This document shows positions 1-10,996 of a stretch of DNA of 64,000 bases, piece after piece. Source of the stretch: Cercozoa sp. M6MM (taxonomy: Eukaryota > Endomyxa: Ascetosporea); assembly GCA_040357565.1 (NCBI GenBank), contig JBDODJ010000009.1. One strand, 5' to 3'. The stretch's first letter is position 1. Each line of letters begins with the position of its first letter. The notes below the pieces were generated by a model. It had not been told where the DNA came from and did not search any database. It saw only the letters and a program-made list of their open reading frames with translations. Made by a program: the position numbers and the translations under genes.

Positions 1-457
1 AGGCACGACAAGGTACAAAAGCACACAAACAAACAGGCCATATATTCAACTACCTGGCGTTGCGCGTAATGCCTTTACCGAATGGGCACGACATGCTGTG
101 TTTTGACTCGGTGTATTCTTCTTGTTTCTTGCCGACTTGCTTTTTAGTTTTCGACGTGACAGTGTCGTGGCTATTTGATGGCCAGAATCCAGACCAAAGG
201 CAGCAGGCACTTGCTTGAGCAGTACAACGACTGTATTACAAGAGCTGCACCGAGGGTACAGTACATGTCTATCATGTATGTTTTGGACAAAATATAAAGA
301 CATATTTTTGGAACAAATCTCTTGTTGCCTGCAACGAAACAGTGTGTGCCTGCCTGCAGTTGTAGGAGGGTGCCGTTTATTACGACAACACGTAAGCTGG
401 TTTATCCTTCGTGGAACTTTGCAAAAATCTGTTGAACGTTTTCATTCTCTCTTCAGG

Positions 458-2248
458 ATGTCACGTGTCGCGCTTGCCGAGATCGGTCTCTCGCCGGCGT
501 TGCGACCGCAATCAGCACCTGCCAGGTAATGCGCTCGGGGTAAAGCAAGAAAGACACCATGTAAACTTCACTGAGCAGGAGTATCGAGAAGGAGGAAGAC
601 TTGTTTTTGAAGATGAAGTCGCTCGAGAAACAACTCGAATTTCTCACTATTCAAGAGAACTACATTAAGGTAATTTTCGACAGTGTTTCGAATTGCTCCA
701 AACTATGTTGATGGTACCTCTTTCTCTGCAGGACGAGCTTAAAAACCTGCAGCGCGAAATGATTCAGGCGAAGGTATGATTTATTCCTTTCTATTGCTGT
801 ATTTGCAGATTAATACCTATTAATACATTTGTCGTCACAGGAAGACGTTAAAAAAATTCAGTCGGTGCCGCTCATGTGCGGCCAATTCCTTGAGGCCATC
901 GATGAGCACTTTGGCATCGTTCACAGCACCGGTAACTACCGCGCATACAGTCGTGTTGTGTCTCTTGTATTGAATGTGGTGATTATTCTCTAGGCGGTGG
1001 CACCTACTACGCGCGTGTACTGTCAACGCTTGACCGCGAAAAGCTGAAGCCGAACACATCGGTGGCTATCCATCGACATGCTCACTCGGTTGTGGACATC
1101 CTGCCACCCGACACTGATGCCTCTGTCACCGCGCTCAAGGTACCGCGGCACTGGCTACCGTCTAGTACGGTTTTCCGGGAGCTTTTATTTTGTTGATTGC
1201 AATCTCGACAGGTCTCCGAAAAACCGGATGTAACGTACGCCGATATCGGTGGTCTCGACGTACAGAAGCAGGAGGTGCGAGAGGCTGTCGAGCTGCCGTT
1301 GACGCAGTTTGACCTGTACCGCAGCATCGGTATCGACCCGCCGCGCGGCGTGCTCATGTACGGTCCGCCCGGCACGGGCAAGACCATGATGGCTAAGGCA
1401 GGTACACGAGTGACCACTGTCTTATTTGGGTGTTTAAAACACATTTGCTTCCTCAACAGTGGCTAACGCGACAACGGCCACGTTCATTCGCATGGTCGGC
1501 AGTGAGTTTGTGCAGAAGTACCTGGGCGAGGTAAACAGTATGCTTTGCGTGTAAGCTGGCGTGTTTGGCGATCATTTGCCGGCCTTGATTTTAGGGTCCC
1601 CGTATGGTGCGCGATGTGTTCCGCCTGGCGCGAGAGAACGCGCCCTCCATCGTGTTCATCGATGAGGTTGACGCCATTGCCACCAAACGATTTGACTCGC
1701 AGGTAGAACGGTTTATGTCAAGTTAGGGAGTTGCCGAAAGGTATCATTCTGCGGTCAATTTCGCAGAACGGCGGCGACCGCGAAGTGCAGCGCATTCTGA
1801 TCGAGCTGTTGACGCAGATGGACGGCTTCGACCAGTCAGTCAATGTCAAAATCATCATGGCCACCAACCGCGCCGATACGCTCGATCCTGCACTGCTGCG
1901 TCCGGGCCGACTGGACCGCAAGATCGAGTTCCCGAACCCGGACCGACGACAGAAACGCATGATCTACCAGGTGCGTTGACTCAACCATGTGTGTATATAT
2001 GCCTGTATATAAGTGCGTGCTTGCAGGTGTGCACGAGCAAGATGAACTTGAGCGACGAGGTCGACCTGGAGGACTACGTGCGTCGCCCCGAAAAGATCTC
2101 GGCTGCCGTGATTTCGGCCATCTGCCAGGAGGCCGGTCTACACGCTGTGCGCAACAACCGTTACGTCATCATGCCCGAGGACTTTGACAAGGCCTTCCGC
2201 AACAACGTCCGTAGCGCCGAGGGCGCCTTCCAGTTCTACCACCAGTAG
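458..2248 (+). CDS. RPT3: 26S proteasome regulatory ATPase subunit RPT3 (PSMC4/S6B), ten exons
   Basis: One of six AAA+ ATPases of the 19S base that unfold ubiquitinated substrates and open the 20S core. Exons read by eye: 458-525, 579-669, 732-773, 841-931, 994-1139, 1212-1401, 1460-1530, 1595-1702, 1767-1970, 2027-2248; all junctions are GT-AG and keep frame. The product has the N-terminal coiled coil ([10 protein letters not shown]), the OB region, Walker A GPPGTGKT (exon 6), Walker [12 protein letters not shown] (exon 8), and the RPT3-typical stretch around [19 protein letters not shown]. Length (about 395 residues) and collinearity with PSMC4 are normal. The start follows a possible 3' splice site (TTCAG before ATG), so an extra 5' exon cannot be excluded. 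Oddity: the C-terminus reads ...QFYHQ, so one residue follows the expected Hb-Tyr-X end. Convergent with FAN1. Confidence 0.97.
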
Positions 2249-2620
2249 GCGATCGCCGCGATCTTGTCCGGCCGTTTGCGTTACGCTTGGCGGCTGTATT
2301 TAGTCCGTCTGCGCTGGTTACGGTACCGTCTTGAATTCGAATTCGCCGAGTAGTGTTACGGTTAACTGATCAGTCCAGTTCGACTACTGCTGATTCTCAG
2401 GCTGTTCGGTTAGAGTTAGACGGTGCGGAGTACGTAATGCCGTGCCCAAATGCTCTAGTGACCCACCCTGGACTGGCGCAGGGGGAACTACTTCGCTTAG
2501 TTAATTTCCTAGAGGACTGAAGACTCAACTATAATGACGTACCCGTACAGCGCCGCCTGCCGATCAGTCTGGCAGCCCCGACGTGACCACACTGAAGCTT
2601 AAGCGACGGCTCGGCAAACG
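2249..2620. other. Intergenic, between convergent RPT3 and FAN1
   Basis: About 370 nt between the RPT3 stop and the most likely FAN1 stop. No gene or RNA is visible. Around 2498-2537 there is a stretch (CTTAGTT...TTCCTA...GACT...CAACTA) resembling sequence downstream of the giant FN3 gene at 22128-22160. Part of this interval may be 3' UTR of either gene. Confidence 0.5.
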
Positions 2621-5600
2621 CTACTTGGGAACGCGGACGGAAGCAACGAGAGCAGGCACTTTAGCCACCTTCTGCAACGACCAGCATCCCATGAAATCGG
2701 CGTATAGCTAACCAACTGAAAGCACCCGAGAAAAGCAACGTACGTTCATGAAGTGAATCCACGCGGTCTGGGTATCTACGAAAGCCAAACACACCACACA
2801 CGCGCGGGGGTCACAAACCGATTGAACCAAAAAGCAGCTCACCAGAGAGACGATCGTTAGGCCCCTTGACCTCAACGAAGACACACTGCTTGTCGTTCCA
2901 TGCCTACAATATGCCTAAACCGTACTCACACCTGAACTTCACAATAAACGTGTCTACAATCAAGTCGGGCAGTCCACTTCGCGTGCGCGGGAAGCACAAG
3001 CGGCGCAGCAGCGGCACGAGCTGGTTTGGGCGCAGCACGCCGGCGACCGAGACGAGATCGCGCAGTTGCAGACTCCAATTCGCGAACACAACGGCCGTGC
3101 TGCACAAACACAGCCCTCACGCATGCACACACACACACACACACACACTCAAGCATGTGTCGATTAAAGCAAAGAGGGTACTCGCGAAGTGCCAGCCACG
3201 ACTTGCGCACGCATTCTTGCAACTCGCCCTGCGACATTGCGGCAATCTCAGCGAGTCTGCTCTCAATGCGCTCACTCCGCGAGGCATAAAACGCTGTCCA
3301 AGATGGTCGAGTATTCCAGGCAACAAATGAAATGGGTGCGATAAAACCATCGGAGTGAAAGTCGAGAGGAGCGTTCTGAAAGGCAGTCTGGAACACAAAA
3401 GGCACCGACGTGTCAAACAGACACTCGTGCAGCAGGAGGCAGAACAGCATGCGCAAACACGAACCTACAATGCGCACATTGCTAGCAACACTAATGCGGT
3501 ACAAGTTCAGATATGTGCGTAGTGTACCCTCATCATGGAGACTGTTCCACGGTGCGCCAGGGATCCAGTTCTCGGCCTGTGACAGGTGCTGCGCATCTGT
3601 GTCATCGTCCTCCTCGCCATCAGCAGTATTTTCGCTGACAACTGTGGAGGCATCATCGTGCGACTGCTGTCCCGAAGCCTCCAGGAACTGCGTCGGGTAG
3701 CGCAGGAAGCACTGTACGAGTTCCTCCACCGAGAGCGATCTCTCCGTGTCGCCACTCGCGTGTTCCGCCTCCGTCTCGTCAAAATCGAGTCCGATGAAGC
3801 GTGACTTGCCTCGGACACCGGTTTCACCGTGCATGAGAGGCCTCGCGTGCAGCACGACTGCTTGTACCTCTTGCGGTCCTCCTGGTTTGGTGTGTTTAAC
3901 ATGCACTGACCTAACATACTGAGAGGTGACTAAGGTACCTGCAACGTGGATGGCGTGTCTCGTTCCACTGTTCGCTTCGAGCCACTCGCACACTTCCTCC
4001 TGCACAGCATAGACCATACAAATACTTGATGTTTGTTCAAGAAAGTGTATACGGTAGCGAGTCGACGTCGCTTGGGTGGTGGTTCCTCTTCGTCATCAGA
4101 AACGACGTCTTTCTTGCGTCGCTTCCTGCCCCTTTGCTTGCGTTTCTCGGCACGTTCCACCAGAGCGTCCCTTCGCCGTGCTGTTTAGACAGAGGGGTAC
4201 ATGAAAGCAACGAGCAGAAACATGATTTGTACCGAGTGCCCGCCGTTCGTGAAACGGCACCGTCTTGTCACTGGCAGCTGCATGTGCAGCCAGCACGGCA
4301 TCCTCCTGTCGCTTTAGGTGACCCAAGTCGATCAACATGCGTTCGTGCCACCTCTTTCTTCTCGAACGCGACTACAAAGACATCGCTGTCATTGGTAGAT
4401 CAAAGGAAGACAGGCATAGGGCGAACACACCATTTTATCATTCTCCAGCAGAAGCTTGAGCACATCGACCGCACGTTCGTACATCTTCTGTTTCTCCAGT
4501 GCGTCGACACCGTATCGAATGGCACGTAGTACTAACCAGGGAGAGCATGCGCAAAAAGCGGGAAGGAAGGGGCAAGGATAGACGGTAAAGGACAAAAGAG
4601 TACAGTGGTATCGCTCGCGAAACCGTCGCAGAAACACATGACTGTCGAAGTCAACATCGTTGATCGACAACTCTGGCTTAAAGCGCGACTCGACAACAGT
4701 GTCCGTCACTTCGACTGTACTTCCTCATCATGGACCACAAGAAAAGATGCCACACAAGCAATGTTACGATCAAGGACGGCTTCATCATCATCCTCCGAGT
4801 CGAGTATCACGACAGGGCTGTCGTGACTCTCCAACTGCGCGAATCGAAGCAGCGCCGTGTCCAACAGTGCACAAGCCTCCAAGTAGCTCTGCGCATGCAC
4901 CTCTCCACATCACCATTTTCGCATTTTTTTGATTCTCTTTCTCACACACTCACACACACACCTTGCGTTCCGTGAGTTCAAACAACAAATCCGCACGTTC
5001 CGAAGCTTCTCGAAAACTGTAAAGTTGCACGCAGATGTCCTCTACCTTCCTGCTCAGTACATACAGTGTCTGTACCGGTCTAATTGCTCCCGCGATATAA
5101 ACAAAGACTGTGTCACTGACGAATCGAACGTGTAGGGGTACTGCGAACGTATACAGCATACACATGGTATATACAAAAGCATATACAAGAAGAGACAAGT
5201 ACAGGGCGTAGGCGACCCAAAGACTCGAGCAGAGCGGCCGTGTCGTCTTCGGACTGCCAGGCGTAGAAGAGTCCGTGCGCGAGATTGAGCGTGTCGCTGA
5301 CGTGACTAGTCAGTCGAAGGAAAGAGCCGCCGCGTTCCTCGGGAGGAAGGTCCATGAAGGCACTGCTGCTGCGACGCGGACCCGCTGGTCTCTTGTGCTC
5401 CTTTTGTTTCTTGCTGTTGTCACCGTCATCGTCATCGTCAATCACAATGGCATCGCCTGTGTTCTTCTTGCCTTTGGCCCGACTGAAGAAGGACATTAGT
5501 GTGTTGCCCTGTGCTTTGAGTTTCTTGCCCTTGCCTTTGCCCTTGCTACCCTTGCCCTTGCCCTTGGCTACAACGGCACTCACAGGCTGACCAGAGTACT

Positions 5601-6958
5601 CACACTCGAGAGCCGTTAGAACACTCGACACGACGGAAGACTTCTGCGAAACAGCGCCACCAAACACCGACTTCGACACAAACAGTCGCTGGTGCACTGC
5701 TTTCTACACACAGGGGTACCCTCACCGAAACTTATCAAAACAATAGGTATTAACATGTACCATGAGAGTGGACCTGTCGCCAGTGGTCTTCACGTTGAGC
5801 ACACTGGCGATAGCTTTGAGTTGCGACACAGTCAGGTCCTGCAGCAGTGCCGCAGGGATGCCATCTGAAATGAACATGATAACATGGGGTAAAGAAAGAG
5901 ACTGAGTGGTACGGGAACAAACGTCGCGCAGTGTCGACACGAGACCAGCCCGGCGCAGGGCACGCACAGCACGGAAGGTGTGCGACAAGCGGAGCCGCCG
6001 CACTGCCTTCATACTGTGCCACTCACCGCTCCAAGTCGCCATACTGTCGAACAGTCAAACTATACACAGATGTCCTCTACCTGACCCGTGTGTACCGAGA
6101 CAGAAGCGTGCGTGCCTCGTCGCCAATGTCCTGCTCGTCAGACAGAGTCGCGTCGAAGTGCTTGCCAGCAAAGGTTTCCAGCACGACAATCTCCTGCGGC
6201 CGCAGCAAGGCTCGATGTCGTGTCAACGCAGCAACAGCGATGCGAATGCGTCGACGCAACTGCCACGTGTAGTTGGGTATTGGGAAGAAACGGGGGGGGG
6301 GGGGGTTACCTGTCGCTCGCCAAAGAAAGCTTCGTGCAGATCGAGGTTGCTGAGTGACATTTCGTTCTGCGAGAGTCGCACCAGATGACTCCAGTCGGCC
6401 GTCTCGTTGGCGTTCCTGGCCAACGCGAGCGGTCCCGTCGCAGTCGACACGGACTCGTTGCCTGCTCGCGAGTACGAGTCCGATCGTGGCTCCAACACCT
6501 CATGCTCCACGTCGAGTTCCTCATCCGAAAAGTCATCGAACGAAATCTTACTAGCGCGCACTCGTCGCTGTGAAGCATCGATGCGAATCACCTGGACGGC
6601 CAAGTCGTCGCTTCGGTGCAGTGACACATCGGTGTCGATGAGGCCGGCATCAATGAGCGGCGACAATACCGTACTCAGCACACCGGGAACGTAGCTACGG
6701 AACATCATTACATCTTAAAATAGCAGACAGTGTACAGTAGCCAACGTTCGCTTCAAAGGCAATGTACCCAATGGCAGTGTCGCCGTACAAGACAAGCAGC
6801 GCATTGCAATCGGCTACATTGTTCGGCTCCCGGAGCAGCGAGTGCTTGCATTCTCTGCCCAAATCACGTTCGACTGCTTGCTTGCAGCCGCTTTGCTGCC
6901 GCTCGCGCACAAAGTTCTCGCCCACGATCGGCACATACAGAGTCACTCTACTTGACAT
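2621..6958 (-). CDS. FAN1: FAN1-type structure-specific nuclease (HIRAN, SAP, TPR-like, VRR_NUC)
   Basis: FAN1 cuts DNA flaps and unhooks interstrand crosslinks in the nucleus. The start is ATG at 6958. In protein order: HIRAN domain across one intron (about 6600-6958, GENFVRER...NALLVLYGDTAIGYI); FAN1 helical region (about 6050-6280); SAP domain (about 5763-5870, DLTVSQLKAIASVL); a long Lys/Gly-rich insert with a PIP-like box and an acidic hydrophobic motif (5422-5580); TPR-like region (about 4200-5070) with a second VVILDSEDDD motif; a basic/acidic stretch around 4090-4160; and the nuclease module (2845-4017). Catalytic signatures are present: APLDFHSDGF and ESRLAEI (about 3240-3380), then GLPDLI spliced to AWNDKQCVFVEVKGPNDRLS. 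HIRAN plus VRR_NUC resembles plant-type FAN1. The last exon after DRLS is not resolved; the stop is either at 2621 or 2599. Introns include a 26-mer (5050-5075) and a 37-mer (6044-6080). Confidence 0.93.
3125..3149. repeat. (CA)n microsatellite in a FAN1 intron
   Basis: About 12 CA units on the + strand, that is (TG)n in the sense strand of FAN1. It lies in the intron that separates the exon ending at KSWLALR from the exon carrying GLPDLI. Confidence 0.9.
5422..5511 (-). other. PIP-box-like plus SIM-like tandem motif inside FAN1
   Basis: Minus-strand codons 5511-5482 read QGNTLMSFFSR, followed by AKGKK. This fits the pattern x-x-Leu-x-x-Phe-Phe plus basic residues, typical of PCNA-interacting peptides, with the Gln one position upstream of the usual place. 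Ten residues on, codons 5454-5422 read DAIVIDDDDDG, a hydrophobic core plus acidic tail typical of SUMO-interacting motifs. The motifs sit in a Lys/Gly-rich insert between the SAP and TPR-like regions. The reading is direct; the binding functions are inferred. Confidence 0.55.
6294..6305. repeat. Homopolymer G tract in a FAN1 intron
   Basis: A run of about 12-13 G on the + strand, so a C tract in the FAN1 transcript, near an exon boundary. Its length may be subject to sequencing error. Confidence 0.8.
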
Positions 6959-7774
6959 TCGTCATGCCTGCGCACACGCAAGAACAACAAAGCTCCAAAA
7001 TATCGCACGCAACAGTAGCTCAATCAGCCACGCTAGATACATACCAGCCTAGCTCCTACCTGTGTAAGTACCTTTTGACTCTACCTGTGTATCACAAAAA
7101 TGGACAGTGTTGGTATATAGTGTGTATATTTTTTTGGAGTCAGTACAAGTAGTCCACTGTCCACTGACCATTAGTGGTCAGGAACAACCGACAGAAGGGT
7201 GTGCGCTCTCCGCAGCCTGCAGCACTTCAACCAAGTGAACAAGTGGACTGAGCTGTGCTCAACCGAAACAACAACAGCTTGATCAGAGACAAGCAAGGAA
7301 ACCGCTGGGCGAGTGATCGGTTCTCATTGATTTCCCGTGTCGCCCTCTGCTCAGGTCGCTGCTGCACGTTCACATATTGTACAGTACTACTGTGCTGCCC
7401 GCTTGAGTTTGTGTCGACTGTGAGTGCCACCGTAGTGCTCTAGTCAGGACGCAGGCGTCTGCAAAGTGGGCCTGCCCTGGCCAGCAAAAATCCATAACGT
7501 GCACCTCCGGGTGCGCAAACTGCTGCCAGTGCTAGTGTGAGCCTGTGCGATCTTCACGCATCTTTCATTTGTGGTGCGTTCTGACGTTTCTGTTGTCCAG
7601 GGATTGCGCGCATCTGGAGTCTGGATTTGTTTTTTCAAGTTTGTGTGTTTGTCTTCGGCAGAAATAGCATTGATCTGATTGATTTAACTCAAGCAATAGG
7701 ACGCCTTCACCGTAACAGTACATACACGGATCATCCTCCTTTGTGGCGCATACTGTGTGTTTCTGTGCGTTCAG
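6959..7774. promoter_or_regulatory. Divergent intergenic region between FAN1 and the FN3-array gene
   Basis: About 815 nt separate the two start codons, which point away from each other, so both promoters and 5' UTRs should lie here. I see no recognisable gene. A perfect 7-bp hairpin (CTGACCA, loop TTAG, TGGTCAG) lies at 7164-7181. Pyrimidine/T-rich stretches just before 7775 could be a 5' UTR intron end (TTCAG directly before ATG). No TATA box can be claimed. Confidence 0.45.
7164..7181. promoter_or_regulatory. Perfect short inverted repeat in divergent promoter region
   Basis: CTGACCA and TGGTCAG form a 7-bp stem with a TTAG loop, about 220 bp upstream of FAN1 and 590 bp upstream of the FN3-array start. 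It could be a palindromic factor site or chance. Confidence 0.35.
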
Positions 7775-10700
7775 ATGCGGTTGTTGTCGGCGCTGGTCGC
7801 CTTGACGACGGTATCCCACATAACCTCGTCATTTTTCGAGGGGGCTATTTCAATTTCTGTGGATGAGACAGGCCGCACAAGCCAGTTTAAACGTTGTGGT
7901 TGACAACACATCGGGCTCGTCTCCAGGGTTCCAAGTGTCGTGGGACCAACAGCCCACTGAAACCACCGGCTACAAGATTGAGTCGTCAACTGCAGGAAAC
8001 CCTTTTGTGGAGGTTCACACCGCTGATAAATCGGTACGGCAGCTAAGAACCCGCATTTGAATCAAAGTATTGTATTATTTGTACGGCATGTGATTAGGCC
8101 TCAAGTTACTTTGTCAGTATTCCTGACTCCTCGGAACTTGGCTGCTACACGTTCAAGGTATGCTGTCTGTGCAGGTTTTGTCTTGCAGGTACATGTACAA
8201 TTTCGCTTTGTGTGTCACCTTGGTACAGGTGACTAGTCAATCTCTCGGCGTTTTTGAAACTGCTGACGAGTCCTGCGTCAAATTGCCTGATCTCAGTGAT
8301 GTCACGCCAACCACCTCTGTGGTATCCTATCTCCTGTCATTACCTGCACGCGCATTAGAGAGATATACGAAATTGTATGTAGGAGAGCGACCGTATCAAA
8401 GTGGACTGGTCGCCCGCATTCGCGTCGACTCAGTTTGAAGCCAGTTTCACATCCTTCCAGGTACTTGCATCAGCGCTTGCACAATTCCACTCCTGTTTGC
8501 ATAAATCGATGTGTCTAGGTCGACCTGTACGATACCACCGGAACGACAAACCTCGCCTCTGGTAGCCCGAACAACGTCTACGCGGCTGGTACAGCAACAC
8601 TTTAATATGTTAAATGTCAGTTGTTTTTTTTTCACTGTGAGTGCGCGCAGTGTCGGACACGCAGCCAGTGCAGGCGCCGAACTGTTACAAAGCACAAGTG
8701 ACGGCTAGCTTTGGCGCTTTTGGCAGCACGACGTCGCTGCAGTCGGCGCAGATCTGCCACGGTACAGCAGCTTTGTCAGCTGTGCCGTTTGTCAGCTGTG
8801 CCGCTTGTCGTTTACGTTGCTGGGTTTGCAGGCTCTGCATTGACTCAGCCCACTGCGACGCTTGATACTGACGCGACGTCTGTTACCGTCTCCTGGGATC
8901 TTTCCTCCGCTGAAATCTCGGTACCAATGATTGGCTTGGCGTGTGTTTTGTACGTGCTCAATAAGGATGCTTTCTTGCGTTGGGCAGCCCGGTGGCACCG
9001 TGACACAGTTCTCGGTGCTTCCATCGACGTACCCGACCAACGCCGATGCGGCGATTCGCACTGTGTCGAGCGACTCGGCCACTTCGTTCCGGTGGAACAT
9101 GGTACCAAAATATGGCTTTCCTTATCGTGTGATGATGATGATGGTATGTGTGCGCATATGTACGCAGGCGTCGGCGAAGGACTTTGGTGCCTTTGAGTTC
9201 CAGGTGATGTACACGTACGCTAGCGGCGAGACGTCAGCTTGGTCGACTTCGTCGGCAAGCGTCACGTTTGAGAAACCTCCGGCTGTCACGAACCTCGTTG
9301 TCACGGCTGACGACAACCCCGGTAAGCCGGGGCTGAGGAGTTTTTGTATGCGACGGCACACTACACTGTCCTTGTAGACACGGCTCCCAGATCGCGCTTC
9401 ACTGTCGCGTTCACGGAGAGTACGCTCACGCCGTTCGTCTTGTCGTCGTACGTTTGACCTGCTCTGCTGTGTGTGCATGCAGGGCTCATCCTGGCCTGTG
9501 CACAGGTACGAGGTCGTGTTCGCTGACGAGTCTCCGTTGCCTGATGGCCTCGTGTATGACACGACCAGCAATTCGATCGCCTTCACGGTATTGCGTGCCA
9601 CCGACTGCGTGGTTGTGCGTGTTTACGAGTTTCTCTGTGCGAAACAGGGCCTGCCGGCTGGCTGCTACACTTTCCGTGTGCGCACCAACGTGGATACCTT
9701 TGGTGCCGTGGCGCTTTCGGACCCGTCGGACGAGGTGCGTCTTGCTTGCGAGCACAGGATGCAGTATGTAGCCATGTTGTGGTGGTTGCACAGCACTGCT
9801 TCGCGCCGACGCCGCAGATCACGGCGGCCAGCGCACCGAGCGATGCCCCGGCGCGCTTCCAGGTCGACTGGCAGCTGCCGAGTGACACCACGAACATTCA
9901 GAAGGTACCCTGACGGACTTGCACAGGAGCTTGTGAGCCACATGTGTACTTGACGGTTGTGAAATGTCCAGGTGCGCATCAACCCGTCGGCGACGTCGCA
10001 AAACACGGCCACTTCTGCCGACGTTGTTGGTATCGATACTTGCACACCAACCTCTTAAATGACACCGACTTAATGGCACGTGCTTGTGTAGGCGCCGTGA
10101 CGACGGGCACGTGGAATCTGGCCACGGCGTCTGACATTGGCTGCTACGAGTTCCTGGTGCAGTATATGTATGGCACAAACAAGGACGGCCAAGAGCAGTG
10201 GTCCGCGAACTCGGCTCAGTCGGCCACGGTGTGCCACGAGGCTCCTCAGGCCGTTGGTACTCTACCACTCATGCTTGTGAGTGTGTTAATGTGCTGTCAC
10301 ATAGGCGAGGTGGCCGTGGTCGCCTCGGACAACAACGACCTGACGGCGACCTTCCAGGCCACTGCGCCGGCGCTGCGTCTGGGTGCCGCTGGCACGCCGG
10401 GCGAGCTGGGCCCCTTCACGCTCCAGCAGGTGCGTTATGAGATCGTTGGTGACGCCACCGAGCCCGAGCAGAACGTCACGTCGATTCAGGTGCTGGCATC
10501 ACTATATATATATATTTATATATCTAAGTATATATATATATCTAAGTATATATATATATATATATATGTTTGTGTGTGTGCAGCCGGTGAACTTTGTCAA
10601 GGGACCGAGTTGTTTGACTGTTCAAGCCACGTACACCTTTGCGCTGTTCGGTGAGCTGGTGACGGCCACGATGGCATCTCCCGTGTGCATGGGTCCCAAG

Positions 10701-10905
10701 CCGATTCTTCCTGCTGCTGTGGTACCTACACTTTCCGATGTCCTGTCCCCTGTACTCTTATTACTGCATGTGCGCCTGGGTAGTTGATGTCGGACAAGAC
10801 GGCGTTCAACGTAAGCTACCAGTTGCCGACGGAAGGTGTGGAGTCCGTGCAGATCGAAGCTGCGCTCCCGGACTCGGGCACGAGGTACTCTCGTGTTAGG
10901 CCACG

Positions 10906-10996
<91 letters not shown>

